DNA of 64,000 nucleotides from Orobanche coerulescens (lineage: Eukaryota; Streptophyta; Magnoliopsida; Lamiales; Orobanchaceae), in NCBI GenBank assembly GCA_033398695.1, contig CM065801.1:49548358-49612357 (forward strand), read 5' to 3'. The notes under the pieces were generated by a model. It was not told the DNA's origin, did no database searches, and saw only the letters and a program-made list of their open reading frames with translations. Within the stretch, counting starts at the first letter, position 1; every line of letters starts with the position of its first letter. A program made the position numbers and the translations under genes. Positions 39,383-51,608 of the stretch are shown piece after piece.

Positions 39383-42300
39383 ATCTCCCATCCCAAGTTC
39401 TCCAGATGACGCTCCAAGCTAGTCTGAGAAAGTGGCTTGGTCAGTGGATCGGCGACGTTGTCGGCCGAGTCTACTCTGTGCAGCACAATGTATCCCTTGC
39501 GAACAAATTCTCTTACGAGATGATACTTCCTCTCAATATGTTTGGTGTTGTTGTGAAACCTCGGCTCCTTGGCCTGCGCTACAGCTCCATCGTTGTCACA
39601 AGACAATGAACAGCAAACCAAAGACATGGTATCACTTGAAGTTCTCCCAGAAACTTCTTAATCCAGAACCCTTCCTTGGAAGCCTCCGAGGCTGCTTGAT
39701 ACTCAGCCTGACAGGTGGAATCAGCAGTCGCGCTTTGCTTGGCGCTACGCCAATATACTGCTCCTCTATTAAGAGTAAATATGTAGCCAGAAGTAGACAT
39801 CGAGTCGTCCTTCAGTCCTTGGAAGTACGAATCAGTGAATCCCAGCACATCCAATTCTCCACCGCCATACATCAGAACCATATCTCTAGTCCTTCTTAAG
39901 TACTTGGAACGTTCTTTACGGCAGTCCAATGCTCCCTACCTGGGTTTTCCTGAAACCTACTCACTACGCTTACAGCATGCGCGATGTCAGGTCTTGTACA
40001 CAACATAGCATACATTAGGCTACCCACGGCCGAAGCATACGGTATATTACTCATTTCCTTTCGTTGTTCCTCACTTTGAGGACACATCTTCAAGGAGAGT
40101 TTTATTCCATGTTGCATCGGTAGGAACCCTCTTTTAGAATCATCCATCTTAAATCGCTTTAAGATCTTATCTATATAGAGGCCTTGGGAAAGGCCTATTG
40201 TTCTCTTCACTCTATCCCGGTAGAGTCGAATTCCAAGAATATAGGTTGCTTCTCCCAAGTCTTTCATGGAGAAATTACTCGAAAGCCAAGCTTTTACAGA
40301 ACCGAGCATTCCCACATCATTTCCTATTAGTAGAATATCATCCACATATAGTACTAAGAATGCGATCTTGTTCCCACTCACCCTCTTGTATACAGAAGGT
40401 TCCACTTCATTTTGCACGAAGTCAAACTCTTTGACCGCCTCGTCAAAACGAAGATTCCAACTACGCGACGCTTGCTTCAGTCCATAAATGGAACGCTGAA
40501 GCTTGCACACTTTCTGAATATCGACTTCGGACACAAAGCCTTTAGGCTCCTCCATATAGATTTCCTCCTCGAGGAATCCATTAAGGAAAGCCGTCTTTAC
40601 GTCCATTTGCCATATCTCATAATCGTGGTAGGCAGCTATAGCAAGCATCATGCGAATAGACTTGATCATGGCTACAGGCGAGAAGGTATCGTGGTAATCG
40701 ATCCCTTCCTTCTGGGTATAACCCTTTGCCACAAGCCTGGCCTTATAGGCGTCAACCTTGCCATCACCATCAGTCTTTATCTTGTAGATCCACTTGTTCC
40801 CAATAGGCACTATGCCCTTGGGGCGGTCTACTAGAGTCCAGACCTGATTGACATGCATCGAGTCTATCTCAGCTTCCATAGCTTCACGCCATTTCGCGGA
40901 GTCTACATCCACCATCTCTTGGTCATAGGTCGTCAGGTCGGTCTCTTGGCTCTCACTTGGAACCTCATGGAGACCCAGCTCCTCCAAGTACACAAGCCCA
41001 TACCTCTCAGGTAAATGAGACACCCTACTATACCTACGAGGTGGTTGTACTTTTGTTTCAGAAAGTTCGGTTCCAGTTTCTTGCACATGTGTCTCCCGAG
41101 GAGTTTCATTGTATTCTTCTAAAGAAATACTTCTACCTGCTCCGCCTTCCTGAATGAACTCATCTTCCAGGAAGTGTGCTTGTAAAGCAACAACGATCTT
41201 TCGATATTCGGGCATGTAGAATAGATATCCCATTGTCCCAGATGGGAATCCAATGAAATGTCCCTTCGCAGACCTAGCTTCCAACTTTTCCACCTCAGTC
41301 TTCTTGACATAGGCGGGACATCCCCAAATCCTAATATGATTAAGACTTGGTTTCCTTCCCTCCCACATCTCATGTGGAGTTTTAGGAACGGATTTGGAAG
41401 GACATCTGTTTAAGATATAAGCGGCAGTCGGGAGTGCATACCCCACAGGTAAATTGGTAAGTCAGTATAGCCCAGCATGGAACGGACCATGTTTAACAAG
41501 GTCCGGTTCCTTCTTTCTGACACACCATTTAACTGAGGAGTACCTGGAGGTGTTAGTTGTGAAACTATTCCATGTTCCTTAAGGAACTCGTCAAACTCCG
41601 TACTCATATGCTCGCCACCTCGATCCGACCGAAGTGCTTTGATATGATTACTAGTTTGTTTCTCGACTAGGGCCTTGAATTCCTGGAATTTCTCAAAGGC
41701 CTCGGATTTATGTTTCATTAAGTATACATAATCATACCTAGTATGATCATCTGTAAATGTAATGAAATATTGATATCCGTCACGTGCTGCTTCCAAAGCA
41801 CCATATACGTCGGTATGGATTAATCCCAGTTTATCAGCGGCTCTTTCAAATGTCCCTGTGAAGGGGGACTTAGTCATTTTGCCTTCAAGGCAAGATTCAC
41901 AAGTAGGAAAGGGATCTGATCCCAATGGACCCATAAGTCCATCTTTTTCCATCTTGTAAACCTTGGTCTGACCAACATGACCAAGTCTAAGATGCCATTT
42001 CAAAACTTGATTGGTTTCATCCCTACCACGTTTTCTAGTCATAGTATTCACAACTACTTTGTTGCTGAGATTTAGATGATACAATCCATTCAACAATGTA
42101 GCAGTACCCACTAGTTTATTTCTAAAATAAATTTTGCAGGAACCATCACCAATGAAAAATGAAAAGCCTTTTCGGTCCATTACCGGAATGGATACAATGT
42201 TTTTGTGCCCCTTGGGCAAAACAAGTACATCTTCTAAAGTCAAAACAAAGCCGGATTCTAAACCCAAAAGAAGTGATCCTATGTCGGTCGCCTCGACACT

Positions 42301-42400
42301 ATGCCCGCTTCCGACTGTGATCATAACTTCTCCACTCTCCAAGCTTCGTACTTTGTTCCGCATCCCGATTCACGGTACAAATATGAGAACTAGCACTTAA
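39313..42400 (-). pseudogene. copia pol, copy F1 (protease, integrase, reverse transcriptase, RNase H)
   Basis: Order on the minus strand is protease, integrase, reverse transcriptase, RNase H, which defines Ty1/copia. At about 42390 the protease motif D..ASSHIC is thrown out of frame by one missing base. Integrase follows: HLRLGH..C..C zinc region, GLIHTDVYG, RSDRGGEH, and NGVSERRNRTL with the catalytic D, D, E. A one-base loss in a C-run near 41440 splits the frame. Reverse transcriptase then runs intact (KWIYKIKTDGDG, QMDVKTAFLNG, LVLYVDDILLIG). Breaks near 39900 and 39620 interrupt RNase H, whose TDSDFQG is TDSYFQG here; it ends NTKHIERKYHLVREFV and ADPLTKPLS. F1 is the better preserved of the two copies. 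Confidence 0.9.
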
Positions 42401-43290
42401 TCCAAGATCCAGGAAGTAGAAAATACAGTAGCAGAACAATTTGTTTCCAAAACTAAAAGTTTTGTACCTGAAGTGCCATGAAGAATCGGACAGTCTCTAG
42501 CCCAGTGGCCCAGCTCACCGCACTTGAGACAAGCATCCTTCTTCTTGTTGTTCTTCGGAACCATCGGGGCCTTGCCCTTACCCTTAAGGTCCTTAACTTG
42601 TGGTCCTGTTTGCTTCTTGGTCTTTTTCTTCTTGTTCTTAGACCTCTGAGGTCCAGAAGAAATCACAAGAGCAGACTCCTTCATCCGCGGAGTCTTCATC
42701 TGAGACTGAGCGGTCACAAGTTTGTTCATTAGCCCAGCTAAATTACATGCAATCTCATTGCAGTTGAAGTTCATAACAAACTGTGAGAAGGAATCATGGA
42801 GAGACTGTAGGGTAAGGTCGGTTTGGAGAGAAGTATCCATTTTAAAATCAAGAGCCTTCAATCTCTCGATCATGGATATCATTTTGAGGACGTGTTCCCC
42901 AACCTTCTCACCTTCCTTCATCCTTGCACCGAACAGTTGCTTAAATATCTCATATCTAGCAGTTCTGCTATGCTCACCATAAAGCTCGGTTAAGTGAGAT
43001 AAAATCTGCCTAGCAGAAGTCATTTTCTCATGAGCTCTCTGAAGCTCATTAGACATGGAAGCCATCATATAAGCACGGACTTTCACGTCATCCTTAATCT
43101 ACTTTTCGTGGTTTTCAATCTCTTCCTGATTGGCTCGGGTCCGCACAGAAGGCGCCGGAATGTCCGTCTCCAAGACGTATCCCAGTGCCTCTATACTGAC
43201 GATAATCATCAGATTGCGGAGCCAATCCACAAAGTTAGGTCCCATTAAGGTGTTCTTTTCGAGCAGAATTGCGAGTGGATTCATTGTCAT
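42397..43290 (-). pseudogene. copia gag, copy F1
   Basis: The ATG at 43290 (MTMNPLAILLEKN) leads into the capsid region. It is stopped at 43096-43098 by TAG where copy F2 has a Trp codon (EKWVKDD). The frame continues (RAYMMASMSNELQRAHEKM, LFGARMKEGEKVGEHVLKMI) to a basic stretch SKNKKKKTKKQ and a complete CCHC knuckle CLKCGELGHWARDC. It runs without a stop into WILD of the protease. Gag binds and packages the element RNA. Confidence 0.88.
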
Positions 43291-44728
43291 ATTGAGATTT
43301 GAGTCTGCATTAAGTATGATAGATTAATTAGTGACTCATTCAATTATGTCATGAGTATAGAATTAAGGTCTTTTCTATTCTTGTTACCCAGCTCCCACTA
43401 TTTTTATCGGAATAACACACTCCCATGTGAAATCCGGAAGTATCGTCGCTCTACTTCATAGTGGTGATCGAGTTCTTTATAAATCTTAATAGAGGGCAAC
43501 CGAACAGGTTTCTAGTCTATTAATTTTCATAAAGTGGTGTCCAACACCAACCCATCTAATGGATGATTCGATATTATTTTTCCCCTTGTTCACTCCCCTC
43601 AACCTATACGGTTTCTATGGTTCGTGAACAAGTTATGTTTATACCATCGATGCAAATCAGTTTCACAATTGAATCTTATCCGGCAACCTATCAGGTTTCT
43701 AGGGATAAAATTTGCTCCAACCGAAGGCATCCAATGCGCTCCCGTTAATTTATCCGTCCTCCCCGAACGACTACCCCGATAACTCGGAAGCATAGCACAT
43801 CCGGTTTGGATTTCAATTTCCCGAAAACTCGATGGAGGGAAGGAAAACCATGAAACCTTATAAACTTAATAATTTATCGTGGGAGAATTTTTGCGATTAA
43901 CGTTACACTTTGCACATTAATCGTTTAAGCGCGTTTGTGCATTCATACAATATGAAACAACCATTCACAACCTAGTTGCTACCAACATATGGTTCATGGA
44001 CCGTTCCTAGAAAACAAAACTCCGTAAACTAATTACAAGTCTTCGTCTTGAATCTTCATCTTCTCGAAATGGATCTTCCTTCGGTCTTCGTCCTTACATA
44101 TAAATTTTACATTGAAAATTGCATCCTAGATACAAATTTTTTCTGGTAAAATAAATAGGCTCAAAACGGCCTTTACAACCCAATCGAATAAAACGAGCGA
44201 TTCAAAAACTAAGTCCACGAACCACATCCCCATTAAAAAGCATTCATCCAATAAATACTAAATAAATGGAAACGTAGAGATACATTGATCCAATCAACAA
44301 TACGAACCGATCAAATCGATTCACACAATCGGTAATATGAAAACGTTCAAAATAATTCGGTCGATCACAAGTATTCCAATAAATCAATTTTCCCTTATAA
44401 AATGAAATACCATAAATCATTTTAATCCTATTAAATCCAATTTAAAATGAGGGAAATCATTTTTAGGAATACACGAAACAAACAAGCCCGAAACGGGTCC
44501 GAAATAGACCGAACCGCGCTTAAAACGCCACTCAGCAAGATGCGGCGCTTGCCGCCGGGCCGCGGCCACGGGCCGCGCCTTGAGCTCGGGACGCGGCCCC
44601 CAAGATGGGCCGCCGCCAGCCGGGCCGCACACTCGGGCCGCGGCCCCCGAGCCCTGGGCTGCGCCCCCCTGCTTCCGGACCACCCCCGGACCGTCCAACG
44701 GCAATTCGGGGCTAGTCTCTGATACCAC
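43291..44728 (-). other. Leader of copia F1 with primer-binding site and GC-rich block
   Basis: The minus strand from the LTR end at 44729 reads GTGGTATCAGAGACTAGCC (44728-44710), the initiator-Met tRNA primer site. A very GC-rich block with GGGCCGCGGCC palindromes follows at about 44540-44690. About 1.2 kb of AT-rich leader leads to gag. No gene is present here. Confidence 0.8.
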
Positions 44729-46741
44729 TGTTGGGATTCGGTGCCAAAAACGAAGGCCCAGCGGAAGCGGTAAAACGAAAATTAATTCGATCTGAATCCC
44801 TACGAGGATCGATCGAGCTACGTATATACGAATATCAAAAACTAATTCACAAGAGATATAGAAACTCACCCTTGTAGTCCGTTGATTAGATGGATAACCT
44901 TCTCTTGAGCTATTCCCCAAGCTTTGATTGATCTCTATGAATCCAATCCGCTCCAAGCTCTTGAACGATCCAACGCCGAAAACACCGCGTCTCTACTTGC
45001 CACGCGCCGGAAAAATGATCGGAACAACAACACTCGATTAACCTCTAAGGTTACGGCTAGAATCAAGTGATGAAGCCTTTTATTATTACACTCTAAGTGT
45101 ATAATATATATCTCTCAATTAATCTCTTGATATTTCTCCAAGAGAATTCAAGATAAATGAAGAAGAAGTAAAAACTTGGAAAAACTAATTTTCCTTCTCA
45201 CTCTCAATCAATACTCACGGTTGGTGCAAGTAAGTGTATCATAGAATTGAGATTTTCTACTCCTTTTATTTTTCTTCCACAAGACAAAATCAACACCTTT
45301 AAGATCACATGAGATATGTGTTCCCTCCAAAGTCTTTGGTATTCCAATTATAAAATTGGAGATAAAGACCAAGGATGAGGTTGGTGAGATGAGGCAGCCA
45401 TCTAGAAGAACCGGGATGAGTTCGGTCCGTTTCGGACTCACGTGAGTCCAAACAGATAAACTCCGATTCTGTGCCGATGTATTTATATCAATTAATTAAT
45501 CCAATTAATTAATCATATCAAATACATTATAACATAATTAATTTCTCCAAGAAATAATTATATTCATGAATTAAATTAATCACCCAGTAATATATTTAAT
45601 TCATTAGGCCGTAAATTAACTATCCAATAAATCAATTTAGACATCCAATGTCCCAAAATCAATTAGATATCCAATGTCCAATAAATTAGATATCCAATAT
45701 GTAATATTTATAATAAGAGAACAAGCTTGATTCATTCCGTCGTCAATCCTAATGCGCGACTCGGTAGGTCCGTCTCAGTCAGCAATGGGAGGAACCAAAG
45801 AGTAGTAGCACCACCTAGCCAGCCTGGTGGCCTACACTGTACCCCGACTGAGAACGAATGATTGGGATCATTCAAGAACCATTCTGTCGTGAATACCAGT
45901 AAACGTATAAACCCTTCTTTCAAATGTCCCAATCAAGTTATGGGGTCATGGTTAGTCAAACCCCATCTGTACTTGACGCTATGCATGCGTTAATACAAAT
46001 CGAGATCATCGAGCTCTCGTGTATTTAATACAGCTAGCTCCAATGCTTTGGCCAAAGACTTATGATCTCATCTGCCAATAACCGCATAGGACATATAACC
46101 CGTTCACTAACAGGAGAAAGAATTCTATCTTGGTATTCAGAAAGACATGCTACTTGCCCATCAAGATGCACGTCGAGGTTGACCCCCGCCTTCCGGTTTA
46201 TAGGGTCGAACTACTCTAATGAAAATCTTGACGTCACAAGCACATCCCTACTAAATCCTCAAGTCGAAGGTTCACGAATACCTATCACAACCTTTCGATT
46301 CCATCATTGACTGTCCCGGAGTGAAATTCGTGTGACGAATCGAGGGTGAGTCGGTTCGAGTATACTAATCTAATTATCATACCTATAACGTGTGCTCCCA
46401 CTAACCATTAGTGTTCGACAGGCACTCTCCTAGTCAAAGAACACGTCATACAAGTCTGCACATAAACTTAACGCCCAGTCAAGTTTCACCGACTTGCGAA
46501 CGATTAAGTATTTGAGCTATAAACCTTTCCAGTGCCGACCCCCTTATCCAATAAGGAGTGGAACGTTTTGCTCTCAAATACACGGACTAGTTTCTACATG
46601 TATATTTACGAGTTAGGAATGCCAGTAACTACCAGTAAATAAAGAAACATCCATTGCCTTATATTGATGATTTACATAATAACAAGTACAATGCCCTCAC
46701 TCAACATCCTCTGAGTGGCATTCGAGGGCATACTCCTAACA
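44729..46741 (-). repeat. copia LTR shared by F1 (as 5' LTR) and F2 (as 3' LTR)
   Basis: 2013 bp, TGTTGGGATTCGGTGCC...CATACTCCTAACA, matching 37392-39382 with scattered substitutions and small indels. Its left side adjoins the F1 primer-binding site. Its right side adjoins F2's polypurine tract, read on the minus strand as GCAAGTGGGAGAT before TGTTAGGAG. It therefore serves both copies. Confidence 0.93.
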
Positions 46742-46816
46742 ATCTCCCACTTGCACTCAATGCCACACACTATGGTATCTAATACCCATGTTCTGCAGAT
46801 GACACTCCAAGCTAGT

Positions 46817-49800
46817 CTAAGAAAGTGGCTTGGTCAGTGGATCGGCGATGTTGTCGGCCGAGTCTACTCTGTGCATCACAATGTATCCCTTGCGAACAAA
46901 TTCTCTTACGAGATGATACTTCCTCTCAATATGTTTGGTGCTGTTGTGAAACCTCGGCTCATTGGCCTGCGCTACAGCTCCGTCGTTGTCGCGATGCAAT
47001 AGACAGTGGCTCGGACATGGTATCACTTGAAGTTCTCCCAGAAACTTCTTAATCCAGAACCCTTCCTTGGAAGCCTCCGAGGCTGCTTGATACTCAGCCT
47101 GACAGGTGGAATTAGCAGTCGCGCTTTGCTTGGCGCTACTCCAAGATACTGCTCCTCCATTAAGAGTAAAGATGTAGCCAGAAGTAGACATCGAGTCGTC
47201 CTTCAGTCCTTGGAAGTCCGAATCAGTGAATCCCACCACATCCAATTCTCCACCGCCATACATCAGAACCATATCTCTAGTCCTTCTCAAGTACTTGAGA
47301 ACGTTCTTTACGGCAGTCCAATGTTCCCTACCTGGGTTTGCCTGAAACCTACTCACCACGCTTACAGCATGCGCGATGTCAGGTCTTGTACACAATATAG
47401 CATACATAAGGATACCCACGGCCGAAGCATATGGTATATTACTCATTTCCTTTCGTTGTTCCTCACTTTGAGGACACATCTTCAAGGAGAGTTTTATTCC
47501 ATGTTGCATTGGTAGGAACCCTCTTTTAGAATCATCCATCTTAAATCGCTTTAAGATCTTATCTATATAGAGGGCGTGGGAAAGGCCTATTGTTCTCTTC
47601 GCTCTATCCCGGTAGAGTCGAATTCCAAGAATATAGGTTGCTTCTCCCAAGTCTTTCATGGAGAAATTACTCGAAAGCCAAGCTTTTACAGAACTGAGCA
47701 TTCCCACATCATTTCCGATTAGTAGATATCATCCACATATAGTACTAAGAATGCGATCTTGCTCCCACTAATCCTCTTGTATACACAAGGTTCCTCTTCA
47801 TTTTGCACGAAGTCAAACTCTTTGACCGCCTCGTCAAAACGAAGGTTCCAACTACGCGACGCTTTCTTCAGTCCATAAATGGAACGCTGAAGCTTGCACA
47901 CTTTCTGAATATCGACTTCGGACACAAAGCCTTTAGGCTGCTCCATATAGATTTCCTCCTCGAGGAATCCATTAAGGAAAGCCGTCTTTACGTCCATTTG
48001 CCATATCTCATAATTATGGTAGGCAACTATAGCAAGCATCATGCGAATAGACTTGATCATGGCTACGGGCGAGAAGGTATCGTGGTAATCGATCCCTTCC
48101 TTCTGGGTATAATCCTTTGCCACAAGCCTGGCCTTATAGGCGTCAACCTTGCCATCACCATCAGTCTTTCTCTTGTAGATCCACTTGTTCCCAATAGGCA
48201 CTATGCCCTTGGGGCGGTCTACTAGAGTCCAGAACTGATTGACATGCATCGAGTCGATCTCAGCTTCCATAGCTTCACGCCATTTCGCGGAGTCTACATC
48301 CACCATCGCTTGGTCATAGGTCGTCGGGTCGGTCTCTTGGCTATCACTTGGAACCTCGTGGAGACCCAGCTCCTCCAAGTGCACAAGCCCATACCTCTCA
48401 GGTAAATGAGACACCCTACTAGACCTACGAGGTGGTTGTACTTGTGTTTCAGAAAGTTCGGTTCCAGTTTCTTGCACAGGTGTCTCCCGAGGAGTTTCAT
48501 TGTATTCTTCTAAAGAAATACTTCTACCTGCTCCGCCTTCCTGAATGAACTCATCTTCCAGGAAGTGTGCTTGTAAAGCAACAACGATCTTTCGATCTTC
48601 GGGCATGTAGAATAGATATCCCATTATCCCAGACGGGAATCCAATGAAATGTCCCTTCGCAGACCTAGCTTCCAACTTTTCCACCTTAGTCTTCTTGACA
48701 TAGGCGGGACATCCCCAAATCCTAATATGATTAAGACTTGGTTTCCTTCTCTCCCACGTCTCATGTGGAGTTTTAGGAACGGATTTGGAAGGACATCTGT
48801 TTAAGATATAAGCGGCAGTCATGAGTGCATACCCCCACAGGTAAATTGGTAAGTCAGTATAGCCCAGCATGGAACGGACCATGTTTAACAAGGTCCGGTT
48901 CCTTCTTTCTGACACACCATTTAACTGAGGAGTACCTGGAGGTGTTAGTTGTGAAATTATTCCATGTTCCTTAAGGAACTCGTCAAACTCCGTACTCATA
49001 TGCTCGCCACCTCGATCCGACCGAAGTGCTTTGATATGATTACCAGTTTGTTTCTCGACTAGGGCCTTGAATTCCTGGAATTTCTCAAAGGCCTCGGATT
49101 TATGTTTCATTAAGTATACATAATCATACCTAGTATGATCATCTGTAAATGTAATGAAATATTGATATCCGTCACGTGCTGCTTCCAAAGCACCATATAC
49201 GTCGGTATGGATTAATCCCAGTTTATCGGCGCTCTTTCAAATGTCCTGTGAAGGGGACTTAGTCATTTGCCTTTAAGGCAAGATTCACAAGTAGGAAAGG
49301 GATCGATCCCAATGGACCCATAAGTCCATCTTTTTCCATCTTGTAAACCTTGGTCGACCAACATGACCAAGTCTAAGATGCCATTTCAAAACTTGATTGG
49401 TTTCATCCCTACCACGTTTTCTAGTCATAGTATTCACAACTACTTTGTTCTTTGAGATTTAGATGATACAATCCATTCAACAATGTAGCAGTACCCACTA
49501 GTTTATTTCTAAAATAAATTTTGCAGAACCATCACCAATGAAAAATGAAAAGCCTTTTCGGTCCATTACGGAATGGATACAATGTTTTTGTGCCCCTTGG
49601 GCAAAACAAGTACATCTTCTAAAGTCAAAACAAAGCCGGATTCTAAACCCAAAAGAAGTGATCCTATGTCGGTCGCCTCGACACTATGCCCGCTTCCGAC
49701 CGTGATCATAACTTCTCGGCTCCAAGCTTCCTACTTTGTTCCGAGATCCCGATTCACGGTACAAATATGAGAACTAGCACGAGAATCCAAGATATCAGAA

Positions 49801-49870
49801 GTAGAAAATACGGAGCGAACAATTTGTTTCCAAAACTAAAAGTTCTCAGACCAAGTGCCATGAAGAATCG
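46817..49870 (-). pseudogene. copia pol, copy F2, heavily frameshifted
   Basis: The domain order is the same as in F1. The protease motif is complete (LDSRASSHIC near 49770). Several one-base losses between 49230 and 49860 scramble the protease/early integrase region. 49188-47719 is an open stretch from integrase into reverse transcriptase that ends in LVLYVDDIY, because one base is missing right after the catalytic DD. 47707-46817 continues with the rest of reverse transcriptase and an intact RNase H (VVGFTDSDFQG, YWLT-type linker absent), ending ADPLTKPLS at a TAG where F1 has CAG. It is inactive, and more decayed than F1 in its 5' half. Confidence 0.88.
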
Positions 49871-50680
49871 GACAGTCTCTAGCCCAAAGGCTGCCCACCA
49901 CCGCACTTGAGACAAGCATCCTTCTTCTTGTTGTTCTTCGGAACCATCGGGGCCTTGCCCTTACCCTTAAGGTCCTTAACTTGTGGTCCTGTTTGCTTCT
50001 TGGTCTTTTTCTTCTTGTTCTTAGACCTCCGAGGTCCAGAAGAAATCACAAGAGCAGACTCCTTCATCCGCGGAGTCTTCATCTGAGACTAAGCGGTCAC
50101 AAGTTTGTTCATTAGCCCAGCTAAATTACATGCAATCTCATTGCATTTAAAGTTCATAACAAACTGTGAGAAGGAATCAGGGAGAGACTGTAGGATAAGG
50201 TTGGTTTGGAGAGAAGTATCCATTTTAAAATCAAGAGTCTCCAATCTCTCGATCATGGATATCATTTTGAGGACGTGTTCCCCAACCTTCTCACCTTCCT
50301 TCATCCTTGCACCGAACAGTTGCTTAAATATCTCATATCTAGCAGTTCTGCTATGCTCACCATAAAGCTCGGTTAAGTGAGATAGAATCTGCCTAGCAGA
50401 AGTCATTTTCTCATGAGCTCTCTGAAGCTCATTAGACATGGAAGTCATCATATAAGCACGGACTTTCACGTCATCCTTAACCCACTTTTCGTGGTTTTCA
50501 ATCTCTTCCTGATTGGCTCGGGTCCGCACAGGAGGCGCCGGAATGTCCGTCTCCAAGACGTATCCCAGTGCCTCTATACTGAGGACAATCATCAGATTGC
50601 GGAGTCAATCCACAAAGTTAGGTCCCATTAAGGTGTTCTTTTCGAGCAGAATTGCGAGTGGATTCATTGTCATATTGAGA
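49871..50680 (-). pseudogene. copia gag, copy F2
   Basis: Matches F1 gag but is interrupted by TGA at about 50605 (Trp codon in F1, VDWLRNL) and by TAG at 50089-50091 (Gln codon in F1, TAQSQMK). The zinc-knuckle region is damaged after CLKCGG. The Trp codon lost in F1 at 43097 is intact here, so the two copies decayed separately. Confidence 0.85.
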
Positions 50681-51261
50681 TTCGAGTCTGCATTAAGTAC
50701 GATAGATTAATTAGTGACTCATTCAATTATGTCCTCAGTATAGAATTAAGGTCTTTTCTATTCTTGTTACCGAGCTCCCACTATTTTTATCGGAATAACA
50801 CACTCCCATGTGAAATCCGGAAGTATCGTCGCTCTACTTCATAGTGGTGATCGAGTTCTTTATAAATCTTAATAGAGGGCAACCGAACAGGTTTCTAGTC
50901 TATTAATTTTCATAAAGTGGTGTCCAACACCAACCCATCTAATGGATGATTCGATATTATTTTTCCCCTTGTTCACTCCCCTCAACCTATACGGTTTCTA
51001 TGGTTCGTGAACAAGTTATGTTTATACCATCGATGCAAATCAGTTTAACAATTGAATCTTATCCGGCAACCTATCAGGTTTCTAGGGATAAAATTTGCTC
51101 CAACCGAAGGCATCCAATGCGCTCCCGGTAATTTATCCGTCCTCCCCGAACGACTACCCCGATAACTCGGAAGCATAGCACATCCGGTTTGGATTTTAAT
51201 TTCCCGAAAACTCGATGGAGGGAAGGAAAACCTTGAAACCTTATAAACTTAATATTTTATC
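50681..51261 (-). other. Leader remnant of copia F2, truncated
   Basis: Matches the F1 leader (43291-43881) up to TTATCG at 51261, where similarity stops abruptly. F1 has a further 850 bp of leader, the primer site and a 5' LTR; all are missing for F2. No gene is present here. Confidence 0.8.
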
Positions 51262-51606
51262 GGTAGGTGAGGTTGTCCTTGTCACCAACAATCGCTAATG
51301 GGCTGGAGTCAAGCCTGTTCTTGCGGCGCCTTTTGCGGATCTGCACGTGCTTCATCCCGATATTCGGTCTTCGCAGACTTTGACGGATGTTGGTTTTACA
51401 CGTGGCATAGGACGGTCGTCCTCGGTCGGGTAGTAGAGGCGATCGCTAGGTTCTAAGAAACGATCGCCCTGGACGTCGGCCGCTAGGCACTTGACCATGA
51501 TTAGGCATCTCCGGTTGTCACGTCTTCATTGGTCTATTTGATGCTAGCTTCGATCGCCCGACCATTATGACGATCGCCTTCGAGGCGTATAAATCGCCGC
51601 ACAACA
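51262..51606 (-). repeat. Probable right part of the element E LTR
   Basis: Carries four GCGATCGC/CGATCGCC sites (about 51439, 51461, 51551, 51571), the motif found in 36834-37391. It ends CGCACAACA, complementary to the LTR start TGTTGT. Together the two parts would give an LTR of roughly 900 bp. It directly abuts the element B RNase H frame at 51609, so E seems to have inserted into B. Confidence 0.65.
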
Positions 51607-51608
51607 CA

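Noticed and set aside
40412..40834. 140-codon plus-strand frame present in both copia copies (also 47803-48225)
   Set aside because: Antisense of the conserved reverse transcriptase region; it is conserved only because the sense strand is.
44417..44956. 179-codon minus-strand frame across the copia LTR/leader border
   Set aside because: It crosses the LTR end and primer-binding site and includes the GC-rich leader block; it cannot be a coding exon of the element.
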